A DNA stretch of 64,000 nucleotides. It comes from Aestuariibaculum suncheonense (GTDB taxonomy: Bacteria > Bacteroidota > Bacteroidia > Flavobacteriales > Flavobacteriaceae). The notes beneath the pieces were generated by a model. It did no database searches. It worked only from the letters and a program-made list of their open reading frames with translations, and was not told where the DNA came from. Location of the stretch: assembly GCF_014596935.1 (NCBI RefSeq), contig NZ_JACVXC010000002.1:220627-284626 (forward strand), in the 5' to 3' direction. Of the stretch, positions 10,290-23,373 are shown piece by piece (within the stretch, counting starts at the first letter, position 1; each line of letters starts with the position of its first letter). Both the position numbers and the translations under genes were made by a program.

Positions 10290-10324
10290 GCATCAGTTAT
10301 CCTCTGCTCCATTAAATTATAAGG

Positions 10325-10356
10325 AAAACATCGAGAATTTAAACTCTCGATGTTTT
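10325..10356. terminator. Bidirectional terminator between the acetylesterase and the long GH operon
   Basis: A 12-bp perfect stem (10325-10336 with 10345-10356, core aaaacatcgaga) and an 8-base loop are flanked by A-runs on the left and T-runs on the right. It can therefore serve the plus-strand esterase gene and the convergent minus-strand operon that ends at 10367. Confidence 0.8.
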
Positions 10357-10366
10357 TTGTTTTCTT

Positions 10367-13527
<3,161 letters not shown>

Positions 13528-13537
13528 AAGCTATTAT

Positions 13538-15919
13538 TTAAAACCTAACATCTATTTTATCTCCTTTATAATTAATCTCTTTCTGTGTTCCATCACGAAG
13601 AGTGATTAAAAATTTCCTTTCAATTAGCATTCCATTGAACCCACCTTTCCTCTCTCCTATACTTAGTATCCGAGAAGAGTTATTCCATGTTATCTTTATC
13701 TCTGAAAATGCTCCTTTTTCATAATTATAGTTATCATTTTCATCTTCATATAGAGTAAAGGTGCCGCTTTCTCCTTCGTAAACTTTAAGTTCTAATTCAT
13801 TCCATAATTTTTCCTCTGCATATTGTACCTTTGGTCCAAAGGGTATAATACTTCCTGCCTTAATATAAATTGGTAAAATATCTAAGGGGGTGTCTTTTTT
13901 TACTGTTTGCCCTCCAATATGCTTTTCATTTGTCCAGAAATCATACCATAAGGTATTAGCAGGCAAGTAAACATCTGTAGATTTTATTAGAGAAAAATCT
14001 CTAATTTTAGTAGTATCTCCTTTGTTAGTAACAAATCTGGTATACATGGCATCTGTTACGGGTGTGACCAGAATGGAACTGCCAAACATATACTCATTAC
14101 CAATATTATGAGTATTTATATCTGATGCAAAATCCATGATCAAAGGACGAGTCATGCTAGATTGATTTGCAGTAACCATATGAGAAATACTATAAATGTA
14201 TGGCAGTAATTGATATCTAAGATTTATATATTTCTCGATTATATCAAAAATAGGTTCTCCCTTTTTTCCAAATTGATAAATTTCTCTTGGTGCATCTGTT
14301 CCATGCGATCGCATCATAGGAGTAAAAGCTCCAAATTGAAGCCAACGCGTATAAAGTTCCTGATATTCTGGATCATTTATATTATTAGGAAAATCCCATA
14401 AAAAGAAACCACCTATATCTGTATTCCAGTAAGGAATTCCTGTCATTGAAAAATTCAAACCAGAAGTTACTTGATTCTTTAATGCCTCCCATGAGGCCAC
14501 TACATCTCCCGTCCAAGTATTTGATGCATATCGTTGTTGGCCTGCAAATGCAGAACGTGTTAAAATGAAAACACGCTTATCTGACGTTTTTCCTCGTTGA
14601 TGATTATATACCCCTCCAACCGTCATTAATGGAAAGGCATTTCTAACCTTTCTAAAAGAACCTAAATATGTTTTATTATCTAAATCTTCAGGTTTAATAT
14701 TTAAATGGTCGGGCTCTGTAGAATCCATCCACCAACCATCAATACCTAATGAGAATAATCCTTTTTCAAGATATTTCCAGTAAATATCTCTAGCTTCAGG
14801 ATTGTAGGGATCGTAAACAACAACTCCGGAAGGGTACTTCATATCTGGAGGCCATGAATCTATTCCGGAAAGTGGCCATGTTGCAAAATCCATAAGCATA
14901 TCTCTTTCTTTCATTTCTTTGTAAGGTTTGGTTTCAGGTCCAAAAGAAGACCAAACAGAAATAATAATTTTTGCTTTTTGATTATGTATTTCATCCACAA
15001 ATTTTTGAGGCATTGGAAAATTCGAATTTAAAAACTCCATAGCATTCCAATGATAATTATCTCCCCAATATTGCCAATCTTGAATAATTCCATCTAAAGG
15101 CACACCTAGTTTTCGGTATTGCTTTACAACATCAACTGTTTCCTCCTGACTTTTATAACGCTCCTTACTTTGCCAATAGCCAAATGTCCATAAGGGAAAT
15201 TTAGGAACCTGTCCTGTGAGATCACGCATTTGTGCAATAACCCCGTCTGCATTACCCCCAAACATAAAATAGTAATCTATACACTCGCCCACTTCAGAGG
15301 TAAACTTCGTACCATCTGAATTATCTTTAAAAATAGTAGGTGAATAATTATCCCAAAAAATACCATATCCCTTTATCGATTGAAAAAAAGGAACAAAATC
15401 TTGAGTATTATTCTGAACCATATAAACCTCCTTTCCTCGTTGGGATATTTCATCACTTTGAAGAATACCTAATCCATAAATTGCCTCATCAGGATCCAAT
15501 TTGAATGATTGGCTTACTTGAAATGTAAATTCGCCTGCATCGGTAGCTGGAGTAAATTTATTTCCGTCTTTTACTTCTTTAATCAATGACTCATCATCAA
15601 CATTAAAAAAATCAACATTTCCGGAATTTTTATTAACCTTGACAACTAAACTTGAACTTTTTATAATAAAAAATAATTCACTTTCTGAAATATCTAGTTT
15701 TACTTTCTCTGGCTTTTTAATAACAGACAAACTTTCCTTTTCAACAATAGAATCTTTCGGGTATTTCAAAACCCTAACAATTTTAGGTGATAGAAACTGG
15801 ATTTCTAATTCGATGGAATCAACAATCATTTTTAAACCTGAATCTGTTTTATTGTACAATTTTGTACTGCATGACACGAGAAACAATGATAAAAAACCAA
15901 CCTTAAACAAATAACTCAT
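13538..15919 (-). CDS. GH31 alpha-glycosidase lipoprotein (alpha-xylosidase/alpha-glucosidase type)
   Basis: This 793-residue GH31 enzyme begins with a lipoprotein signal (FLVSC, Cys17). The N-terminal galactose-mutarotase-like sandwich spans about 25-220. The barrel carries WTFGYWQSKERYKSQEE and GIIQDWQYWG, then GWWMDSTEPD with probable nucleophile Asp399, and NTWTGDVVASW with probable acid/base Asp472. The C-terminal sandwiches include KVYEGESGTFTLYEDENDNYNYEKG. The WMDSTEPD form occurs in bacterial alpha-xylosidases, but GH31 also covers alpha-glucosidases and alpha-galactosidases, so specificity is open. A second GH31 with a PA14 insert lies upstream in the same operon. The two share little outside the motifs and probably differ in substrate. 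Confidence 0.92.
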   Translation of the reverse strand: MSYLFKVGFLSLFLVSCSTKLYNKTDSGLKMIVDSIELEIQFLSPKIVRVLKYPKDSIVEKESLSVIKKPEKVKLDISESELFFIIKSSSLVVKVNKNSGNVDFFNVDDESLIKEVKDGNKFTPATDAGEFTFQVSQSFKLDPDEAIYGLGILQSDEISQRGKEVYMVQNNTQDFVPFFQSIKGYGIFWDNYSPTIFKDNSDGTKFTSEVGECIDYYFMFGGNADGVIAQMRDLTGQVPKFPLWTFGYWQSKERYKSQEETVDVVKQYRKLGVPLDGIIQDWQYWGDNYHWNAMEFLNSNFPMPQKFVDEIHNQKAKIIISVWSSFGPETKPYKEMKERDMLMDFATWPLSGIDSWPPDMKYPSGVVVYDPYNPEARDIYWKYLEKGLFSLGIDGWWMDSTEPDHLNIKPEDLDNKTYLGSFRKVRNAFPLMTVGGVYNHQRGKTSDKRVFILTRSAFAGQQRYASNTWTGDVVASWEALKNQVTSGLNFSMTGIPYWNTDIGGFFLWDFPNNINDPEYQELYTRWLQFGAFTPMMRSHGTDAPREIYQFGKKGEPIFDIIEKYINLRYQLLPYIYSISHMVTANQSSMTRPLIMDFASDINTHNIGNEYMFGSSILVTPVTDAMYTRFVTNKGDTTKIRDFSLIKSTDVYLPANTLWYDFWTNEKHIGGQTVKKDTPLDILPIYIKAGSIIPFGPKVQYAEEKLWNELELKVYEGESGTFTLYEDENDNYNYEKGAFSEIKITWNNSSRILSIGERKGGFNGMLIERKFLITLRDGTQKEINYKGDKIDVRF

Positions 15920-15944
15920 AATCTCTTTTTTATTTTTTTAAATT

Positions 15945-17300
15945 TTATTCAAATCTTACCCAATCGATTTCTATTTCACTATTACTTTTTAATTGAATAA
16001 AAAGATTTTCAATATTAGATTCAGACTTCACCAGAGGTGCTTTTATTTCTTTCCAATTATCGCTTTCAGGTACGATTACCCTCGATAAAAGCATACCGTT
16101 TATACCTTTACTTCTTACTTCTAAAGTACCGCCTGTTGAAGATTTAACTTTTAGAACAACTGATTTCAACAGTTTACTACCAAAATCAACTGTATTGTAT
16201 TGTACCCAGGCCTCAGGTTTATTCAACTTTAATCTCCAACCTTTAAAAGTATTTAACGAATCTAAAAAGGCGGTTGAAGCTCCAAAAGAATCTAACCTAC
16301 TGTATCTATCTATTTGAATTTCTTTGGTTGCATCTGAAATACCAATTCCTCTTAAGGTAGGTTTCACCTTTTGTATTGTCCCATCTGCGTTAAAATGTAA
16401 TGTATCAGCTCTTACAGATCGAGCTTTATCAAAGTCTGGTGAATAATCATTATGGTGATAAAATAGGTACCATTGATTTTTAAATTGAATAATAGAATGA
16501 TGATTTGTCCAGCAACCCGTTGGAGACTCATCCATGATAACACCTTTAAATTTAAATGGCCCTAACGGATTATCGGAAATTGCATACTCCAAACGTTCGG
16601 TCTTTTCGGCTACATGCGGATAGGTTAAATAATATATACCATGCCTTTCAAAAACAAAAGGTCCTTCTTTTAATCCTTTAGTTGGCAAATCCTCTAAAAT
16701 TTTAACTTCGGAATCAAGTTCGAGCATATTATCTTTTAATCTTGCTGCATAAATATGCCCTTGAGACCAATATAAATAAGCCTGCCCGTCATGATCAATA
16801 AACACATTTGGATCAATACCTCTAACCCCTTTTATAGGCTTAGATTCAGGAACATAAGGTCCCTCTGGTTTATCTGAAATGGCAACACCTATACAAAAAC
16901 CTTTATCTTCTGTTATCGTTTTATTTGGTGTAGACGGAAAGTAAAAGTAATATTTGCCATTTTTCTCAATACAGTCTGGCGCCCACATACTGTAGCTATC
17001 TGGGTTTACCCAATCTACTTTGGTTTGCTGTATAATAGTACCATGATCCATCCAATCGGTAAGGTTCTCTGAAGAAAACACATGATAATCCTCCATGCAA
17101 AACCATCCTATGCGTCCTTTTCCTTCTTCTGCCAAAATATCATGAGAAGGAAAGATGTAAATTCTGTCTCCAAAAACTCTTGCCGAAGGATCTGCCGTAA
17201 ACTGATTTCTAATTATTGGATTTTGAGCAAATGCATGACTTGAAAGCAAAAACACAGACCATATAAAAACTGAAAATGGATTATTACTTCTATACATCAC
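15945..17300 (-). CDS. GH43 arabinofuranosidase/xylosidase with C-terminal CBM6-like domain
   Basis: This 451-residue secreted protein has a signal peptide ending HAFAQ. The five-bladed propeller carries the GH43 triad: base Asp37 (TADPSA), pKa-modulating Asp163 (RGIDPNVF) and acid Glu212 (KEGPFVFE). The C-terminal part, about 320-451, reads as a CBM6-type beta-sandwich (FGASTAFLDSLNTFKGW and a final SEIEIDWVRFE). GH43 plus CBM6 is frequent in enzymes acting on arabinoxylan. It lies 5 bases after GH97 and 25 before GH31. It differs from the GH43 at 19269-20627 although the domain plan is the same. The exact linkage is not readable from sequence. Confidence 0.9.
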   Translation of the reverse strand: MMYRSNNPFSVFIWSVFLLSSHAFAQNPIIRNQFTADPSARVFGDRIYIFPSHDILAEEGKGRIGWFCMEDYHVFSSENLTDWMDHGTIIQQTKVDWVNPDSYSMWAPDCIEKNGKYYFYFPSTPNKTITEDKGFCIGVAISDKPEGPYVPESKPIKGVRGIDPNVFIDHDGQAYLYWSQGHIYAARLKDNMLELDSEVKILEDLPTKGLKEGPFVFERHGIYYLTYPHVAEKTERLEYAISDNPLGPFKFKGVIMDESPTGCWTNHHSIIQFKNQWYLFYHHNDYSPDFDKARSVRADTLHFNADGTIQKVKPTLRGIGISDATKEIQIDRYSRLDSFGASTAFLDSLNTFKGWRLKLNKPEAWVQYNTVDFGSKLLKSVVLKVKSSTGGTLEVRSKGINGMLLSRVIVPESDNWKEIKAPLVKSESNIENLFIQLKSNSEIEIDWVRFE

Positions 17301-17305
17301 TCTAT

Positions 17306-19240
17306 TTATTTCACAATTAGAACACCTCCATTCACAGGCATATGTAATTCGATCTCCTGATTCTTTTTTAACTTTAATAACTCTACATCATTTTTAGATT
17401 TTTCGCCGTCTCGGTATATTTTAAGAACCTCTCCTGCATTGAGCATTGGTAATTTAACTTTAAGATTAAGATCTGTATCCTGAGCATTTACTCCAGCGAT
17501 ATACCAAGTGTTTTCATGACGACGCGCCATAACGATGTACTTACCTGGATAACCATCAACAAAAACAGTTTCATCCCAGGTAGTTGGGACTGTTTTCAAA
17601 AAATCTAATTGGTATTTAGGCGTATCCTGGAGGTTATTTGGAGTTAATGCAAACATTTGTACCGGATTTTGAAAAAGTACACTGGTTGCCAATTGAAATA
17701 CATTACTGGTTAAACGCTTCTGTCCTGCTTCATTTCCTTTGTTAAGGAATTTATTTAACACCACACCGCCAAACTCCATACTCCCTACCGTATTTCGCAT
17801 AAATGGATGTAGAGATGCGTAAAAAGCTTCTTTATTGCGTACATCCTGAGAAAAGACGAGCATTTCAGACGCTAAAACAGCTTCGCTTCCAACAAAATTA
17901 GGATACATACGCTCCCATCCTCGTGGTAAGGTTGCTCCATGAAAAATAACCATTAAACCATATTCATTGGCATCGGAAAGTATATCTTCATACAACTTCA
18001 TAGTTTCTTGTTTATCGCCACCAAAAAAATCAACTTTTAGGCCTTTAACACCTGCTTCTTTTAACCATTTCATTTCCTTTTTTCTAACAATAGAGGTATG
18101 CATTTTATTTAGTGGTGTCATAAATGCATCATTAGCGTTTCCGTTAGAATTATACCAAAGAAAAACGCCCACACCTTTTGATTCGGCATATTTAATAAGT
18201 GTTTTCATTTTTTCATAACCAATGTTTTTATCCCACCACGCATCGATTAAAATGTATTCAAAATTCATTTCGGCAGCTAGGTCGATGTACTTTACTTGAT
18301 CTTCATAGTTCATACTGTTATCCTGCCAAATAATCCAACTCCAGCTTCCGCGTCCATATTCATAATTCTGTGAAGCTTCATAAAGTGGTTCTACAACACT
18401 AAAAGGAATCGTTGTTTCTACTATAGGTTTTAGTGTTTTACCAACTGTAATTGTACGCCAAGGTGTTACCCCTGGTAATCCCATTTGTGCTCCAGTGCTT
18501 CCAAATCCGTTATTGTTTTTAATATCTGGATATTCCACATTAAAAACGCCGTTATTATACTTGCTTAAATGCGAAGCACAATATTGACTTGAAACACCTG
18601 TTTCTGAGACTAATACCCAGCCTTTATTTTCTACATTAAAAAGACCCGGGAATACATACCCCCCTTTGGCTGTGTTGTTCTCTAATGGTGCATTGTACGC
18701 ATAACCACTTTCGTAACTTGGTGCTGTACGAGCAAAACCTCCCATTGACTCCATCATATAGGATAGAAATGCTTTGGTAGAAGTAGGAAATGCAAACCCG
18801 GTTAACTCTTTTTCTATTACACAAACAAAAGTTTCACCCCAAGTTGGTATTTCATATCGAAAGGCGATATCGTTATTGCTTACCTGAAATACAATAGACA
18901 ATTGCTTTTTATCTTCATTTTCAATGGTATATTTTAATGTATTAGCCTGATAAAGAACATCGGATTGTTTTATTTTATCCTGATGATAACTTTGATCGAC
19001 TTTACCTGTTGTCGTTTCTAGAAACTTCATGTTCTTACTAAAATCACCTTCGTTAGTTATTAAACCTAATGGTGATTTTTCAAGCATGATTTCATTGTTG
19101 TAAGTGACAGAATACTTTGGTTTGCCGTAATCAACAGTTACGGAAACTTTTAATTTACCGTCTGGGCTTTCAACTATTGATTGTGCATTACCCACAAGAA
19201 ATGCAGATAACATGAAAAATAAAATACATTTGATATTCAT
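17306..19240 (-). CDS. GH97 retaining-type alpha-glycosidase (alpha-galactosidase-like)
   Basis: This 644-residue GH97 enzyme has a signal peptide ending VGNAQ. The N-terminal super-sandwich begins SPDGKLKVSVTVDYGKPKYS, a hallmark of the family. The barrel carries FEYILIDAWW and GVKGLKVDFFGGD with Asp404 at the end of strand 4. In GH97, an Asp there is seen in the retaining branch (alpha-galactosidase type), whereas the inverting SusB alpha-glucosidase branch lacks it. Glu453 in NFVGSEAV is a candidate acid/base. Retaining GH97 members hydrolyse alpha-galactosides, and some hydrolyse beta-L-arabinopyranosides. Both sugars occur on complex xylans. Calcium-binding glutamates are probably present but I did not align them. 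It sits in the middle of the long operon. Confidence 0.88.
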   Translation of the reverse strand: MNIKCILFFMLSAFLVGNAQSIVESPDGKLKVSVTVDYGKPKYSVTYNNEIMLEKSPLGLITNEGDFSKNMKFLETTTGKVDQSYHQDKIKQSDVLYQANTLKYTIENEDKKQLSIVFQVSNNDIAFRYEIPTWGETFVCVIEKELTGFAFPTSTKAFLSYMMESMGGFARTAPSYESGYAYNAPLENNTAKGGYVFPGLFNVENKGWVLVSETGVSSQYCASHLSKYNNGVFNVEYPDIKNNNGFGSTGAQMGLPGVTPWRTITVGKTLKPIVETTIPFSVVEPLYEASQNYEYGRGSWSWIIWQDNSMNYEDQVKYIDLAAEMNFEYILIDAWWDKNIGYEKMKTLIKYAESKGVGVFLWYNSNGNANDAFMTPLNKMHTSIVRKKEMKWLKEAGVKGLKVDFFGGDKQETMKLYEDILSDANEYGLMVIFHGATLPRGWERMYPNFVGSEAVLASEMLVFSQDVRNKEAFYASLHPFMRNTVGSMEFGGVVLNKFLNKGNEAGQKRLTSNVFQLATSVLFQNPVQMFALTPNNLQDTPKYQLDFLKTVPTTWDETVFVDGYPGKYIVMARRHENTWYIAGVNAQDTDLNLKVKLPMLNAGEVLKIYRDGEKSKNDVELLKLKKNQEIELHMPVNGGVLIVK

Positions 19241-19268
19241 ATATAGAATGTTAGTTAATTAAATATGT

Positions 19269-20627
19269 TCAGTTAGAAAATTTCCAATAATCAAAATACA
19301 TAATGTTGTTAGGTACATTGCCTTTAAAAACAAAATACAAATCATGAGTTCCGGTAACTTTTTCAATATTTGAAGATACTAATGCCCATCGATCGTTTCC
19401 TCCAGTCATTGGTACTTTTACTGTTCCTAATAATTCTCCGTCCACACTATCTATTCGGATTTCTAAAGTAATTGAAGAGTTGTGGGTTGTCCCTAAACGA
19501 GCAGTGAATTTTGATGCACCATCTTTTCTAAAATCAACATTCTTCACTAAGGTATAAGCTTCATTTTTCTTTGCTGTAATGAAAACACCTACCTCATCAT
19601 TTTTCATTGATTTTACATCTTGAGACCAGGCTATCATTTCAGCTTCATTTTTGATATATGGATTTATTGAAACTAAAGCATCTCCAACCCCTTGTCCCAT
19701 ATTCATTGGTATAACAGTGCCATCTGAATTGAATTTTAACTCATCAACACAAACCGATCTGTTAAAACCATTTCCGCCAGGCAATGCGCCGTTATGATAA
19801 AACAAATATGTTTTTCCCTTAAAATCGATAACACCCGGGTGGTTTGTAAAACTTTTCCCTTCTGTAGGCATAACCACACCTTGGTATTTCCAAGGTCCAA
19901 TAGGGCTATTACTTGTTGAATATCCTAAATGTTCTGAAATTGGTCCAGCAGCAAAAAACAAATAGTACAAACCATTTCTTTTATATAGCCAAGGTCCTTC
20001 TTCGTAAGTCGTTGGTCTTTTGGAATTATCCTCTCCTAATCGTTTACCAAAAGATTCAATTGTATTTGGAAAGGTTTTGATTTCGTCATTAAATGAAATC
20101 ATATCTTCATTTAATTTCACATAATAGCATTCCGGATTTCCCCATAAAAGATATGCTTGTCCGTCATCATCAATAAAAACTGTTGGGTCGATATCGGCAT
20201 TACTATTTTGAATTAGGGGTTTGCCCAACGGATCTATAAAAGGCCCATAAGGACTATTGGATACCGCCACTCCAATACCATTTTTACCTTGATGATCTGT
20301 AATTGGGACATACATATAAAATTTCCCATCACGTTCAATACATTGTGCGGCCCAGGCATTCATTTTAGCCCAACTAAAATCTTTATAAGATAATACGGCT
20401 CCATGATCTGTCCAGTTGACCATATCTTCAGTGGTGTATAAGCGCCAATCGTTCATGGTAAACCATGTCGAATTATCTTCGTCGTGAGATGTATACAGAT
20501 AAACCTTTCCATTATAAACCATGGGTGCGGGATCTGCTGTATAATTTGTTTGTACAATAGGGTTTTGACCAAAGCTTTTAAAAGCTAATACACTCAACCC
20601 TAATCTTAATATTGTTTTGAAAATCAT
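19269..20627 (-). CDS. GH43 arabinoxylan arabinofuranohydrolase-like enzyme with CBM6-like domain
   Basis: This 452-residue secreted protein has a signal peptide ending KSFGQ. The propeller has base Asp32 ([20 protein letters not shown]), Asp147 ([17 protein letters not shown]) and acid Glu210 ([17 protein letters not shown]). The C-terminal sandwich, about 325-452, contains EAEMIAWSQ and ends [13 protein letters not shown], typical of CBM6. The combination resembles XynD-type arabinoxylan arabinofuranohydrolases. The 125 bases upstream of its start are the widest gap inside the long operon, so this gene might head a second transcript. No clear promoter motif was seen there. Confidence 0.9.
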   Translation of the reverse strand: MIFKTILRLGLSVLAFKSFGQNPIVQTNYTADPAPMVYNGKVYLYTSHDEDNSTWFTMNDWRLYTTEDMVNWTDHGAVLSYKDFSWAKMNAWAAQCIERDGKFYMYVPITDHQGKNGIGVAVSNSPYGPFIDPLGKPLIQNSNADIDPTVFIDDDGQAYLLWGNPECYYVKLNEDMISFNDEIKTFPNTIESFGKRLGEDNSKRPTTYEEGPWLYKRNGLYYLFFAAGPISEHLGYSTSNSPIGPWKYQGVVMPTEGKSFTNHPGVIDFKGKTYLFYHNGALPGGNGFNRSVCVDELKFNSDGTVIPMNMGQGVGDALVSINPYIKNEAEMIAWSQDVKSMKNDEVGVFITAKKNEAYTLVKNVDFRKDGASKFTARLGTTHNSSITLEIRIDSVDGELLGTVKVPMTGGNDRWALVSSNIEKVTGTHDLYFVFKGNVPNNIMYFDYWKFSN

Positions 20628-20752
20628 ATTTACCTTACTTTATTAAATTTTAATCACCTAACCTTTTCGTTATCACCCTCTAAATAAAATATTTTACACT
20701 TTTACATTATTTTGATTTGATTTAAAACAGTCAGTTTTTTTATCGTGAATTT

Positions 20753-23368
20753 TTATAATTTTAACTTAATTTCCTTACCATCATAAGAAACCAACTTAAA
20801 GTTTTTCTTGCTTGATAACGGATTAATTTTTTCTTCTTTTGATACTTTTGAAATCTTAAAATGACGTTTTTCAAGCATCCCTTTAAAACTTCCTTCCCTT
20901 TGATTAATTGTTAACATTTTATTAGTATCATCCCAACTAAACTTAATAATTGACTTCTTTCCTGTTTCATAATTATAATTATCTCCTTCATCTTCATAAA
21001 GATTAAATTCACCATGTGCGCCCTCATAAACTACTATTTCAATACTGTCCCATGGTTTTTCATTGGCATACTGAACTTTCGGGCCAAAAGGTATAATGGC
21101 TCCAGCTTTTACAAATAGAGGTATTTGATTTAAGGGTGTTTCTACAGTTGTTGTTTTACCACCAAGAAAACTATCTCCTGTCCAGAAATTATACCATGTA
21201 ATATCCTTTGGTAAGTACACCTCCCCCTTTTTAACTCCAGGTTCCACCACTGGTGCTACCAATAGTGATTGTCCAAACATGTATTGGTATGGATTTTTTA
21301 AAGCTTCATCATCATCTTGGAAATCCATTACCATTGGGCGCATCATTGTAGATCCTTGATTCATTTTCCACGCGTGGGAATATATATATGGCATTAAGGA
21401 ATAACGTAAATTCAACATCTTTCTCATGTTCTGTTCTACTCTACTCCCATATTTCCAGGGTTCGGTTTCCGATTGATACCCATGCATTCTGAATATAGTA
21501 CTAAATGCTCCCCACTGAAACCACCTGGTTAATAATTCATGATAATTTTCATCAATATACTGGCTGCCACCTGGTCGAAAAAAACCACCTATATCTGTAG
21601 TCCAATAAGGCATTCCGGTAAGCGTAAAATTCATCCCTGAAATGATTTGTCTTTTAAATCCATCCCAAGTACCTGCAATATCTCCAGACCAATTAATTGT
21701 ACCGTAACGTTGTTGTCCTGCAAATGCAGAACGTGTTAAAATAGTAACGCGTTTATCTCTCGTTATTTCTTGTTGGCCATTATAAACCGATTTACTTACA
21801 TAAAGCGGATAAGTTAAACGATAAAAGTCGCCGGGCCCCTGATATGTTAGAGTACCAGTTAGCGCGTCATTCTCTGGTTCGGTTGCATCCATCCACCAAG
21901 CATCAACGCCATGTACAAACAAATTATCATTTAATGTCTTCCAATAATTTTTACCTGTTTCAGAATTAAAATAATCTAACCATTTTGTCTTTGGGATATA
22001 CATCTTGTTTTGCTCATACGCTTTACCTATTGTAGAATTTTTATCAGGATTAGACCATATTGAAATAGCAAAATGTGCATTTAAATCATGTAATTCTTTT
22101 ATAAATCCTGAAGGATTAGGATAACGTAAACTGTCAAATTGAGGTACTCCCCAACCATTATTTCCCCAATATTGCCAATCTTGAACAATTACATCTACCG
22201 GCAAGTCTTTTCCGCGAAATGCTTTAACCGTATTAATTAAATGTTCGCTTGATGTGTAACGCTCTCTGCATTGCCAAAATCCGTATGCCCATAAAGGCAA
22301 CATTGGGGCATGACCAGAAACCTTTCTATAAGTACCAATTACCTCATCGGAATTTATTCCTTTAAAAACAACATAGTCTAAAGCTTTAGCATTTGGTGAG
22401 CGAAATGTTGTTGTGTTATCCGTTTTTCTAAATGATAATTTTGGTTTGTTTTTTGAACTACAAACAACTTGAACGGTATGCTTGCCAGAATTTAAATAAA
22501 CCAATTTACTCACTGTAGGCGGTAACCATAAATTTGATTGGTTAATTACCGTTGTACCATCTACAACAACAAAATACCTGCTATCCATATCTCCTAAATC
22601 TAACATTAGTGAATATTGGCCTTCCTCTTGAACTGTAAATAGCCCGGTGAACAATACTTCGCTCTGTGAAACTTTTTGAGTTCCTGAAGTTGTTGTAACA
22701 TCTACCTCGGTATTAGTATCTGAATTATTGATACTTTCGGTTAAAGGAATAAATTTATCATTAGGATTAAATTCTGTTAAACCATACTGATGCCAAAGAA
22801 TTCCATAACCTTCACTTGAATACAAAAAAGGTATTGCTATTTGAGAATTTACCTGAGTTAGTTTTCTACTAATATTCTTCAAATTATAATGCCCATCCTG
22901 AAATTGCCCCAAACCAAAAAGATATTCATTTTCTAAGCTATTAAAACTTTGAGTAACATTTAGGCAAGGATAACCTTGAATGGAATCTAATAATACTTTT
23001 TTACCCTCTGGTTTTTCTGACAAAAACAATTTACCCTGATTATCTTCATAATTCAAGGAGCTTGTTTGCTTATTGAAAGAAACAGTAATTTTCTTTGTTT
23101 TTAATAATATTTCTTCTTTATTTTCATAAACCTGAAAATCAGGCACCTCTAATTTATTGACTAAGATTAGTTCTTCTTCCTCACGAATATCCTTATGATT
23201 TGTTTGAATTCTAATGGCGTTATCTGTTAAAGGAATAATATTTAAAACACCTTCTTTCACAGGGATTGTAATTCTATCTTTTAATAGAGAGTAACTTTGC
23301 AATGTATTTTTACAAGAAATAAATATTATTGTAATTAGGACTGAAATACACCAGATTTTAAGTTTCAT
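20753..23368 (-). CDS. GH31 alpha-glycosidase with inserted PA14-like domain, lipoprotein
   Basis: This 871-residue GH31 protein has a lipoprotein signal (IIFISC, Cys19). The N-terminal sandwich is interrupted by a PA14-like module at about 236-315, with FTVQEEGQYSLMLDLGDMD and YFVVVDGTTVINQ. PA14 modules in glycosidases often shape the active site or bind sugar. The barrel has WAYGFWQCRERYTSSEH, VIVQDWQYWG, nucleophile Asp494 in AWWMDATEPEN and acid/base Asp563 in NWSGDIAGTW. GH31 enzymes with this PA14 position include alpha-xylosidases acting on xyloglucan oligosaccharides, but here the xylan-type context makes another alpha-linked sugar equally possible. It lies 5 bases after GH127. Confidence 0.92.
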   Translation of the reverse strand: MKLKIWCISVLITIIFISCKNTLQSYSLLKDRITIPVKEGVLNIIPLTDNAIRIQTNHKDIREEEELILVNKLEVPDFQVYENKEEILLKTKKITVSFNKQTSSLNYEDNQGKLFLSEKPEGKKVLLDSIQGYPCLNVTQSFNSLENEYLFGLGQFQDGHYNLKNISRKLTQVNSQIAIPFLYSSEGYGILWHQYGLTEFNPNDKFIPLTESINNSDTNTEVDVTTTSGTQKVSQSEVLFTGLFTVQEEGQYSLMLDLGDMDSRYFVVVDGTTVINQSNLWLPPTVSKLVYLNSGKHTVQVVCSSKNKPKLSFRKTDNTTTFRSPNAKALDYVVFKGINSDEVIGTYRKVSGHAPMLPLWAYGFWQCRERYTSSEHLINTVKAFRGKDLPVDVIVQDWQYWGNNGWGVPQFDSLRYPNPSGFIKELHDLNAHFAISIWSNPDKNSTIGKAYEQNKMYIPKTKWLDYFNSETGKNYWKTLNDNLFVHGVDAWWMDATEPENDALTGTLTYQGPGDFYRLTYPLYVSKSVYNGQQEITRDKRVTILTRSAFAGQQRYGTINWSGDIAGTWDGFKRQIISGMNFTLTGMPYWTTDIGGFFRPGGSQYIDENYHELLTRWFQWGAFSTIFRMHGYQSETEPWKYGSRVEQNMRKMLNLRYSLMPYIYSHAWKMNQGSTMMRPMVMDFQDDDEALKNPYQYMFGQSLLVAPVVEPGVKKGEVYLPKDITWYNFWTGDSFLGGKTTTVETPLNQIPLFVKAGAIIPFGPKVQYANEKPWDSIEIVVYEGAHGEFNLYEDEGDNYNYETGKKSIIKFSWDDTNKMLTINQREGSFKGMLEKRHFKISKVSKEEKINPLSSKKNFKLVSYDGKEIKLKL

Positions 23369-23373
23369 ACATC

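Noticed and set aside
15639..15914. Antisense reading frame opposite the start of GH31
   Set aside because: It lies wholly within the strongly supported GH31 frame and shows no protein-like features. The many similar antisense frames in the window were left out for the same reason.
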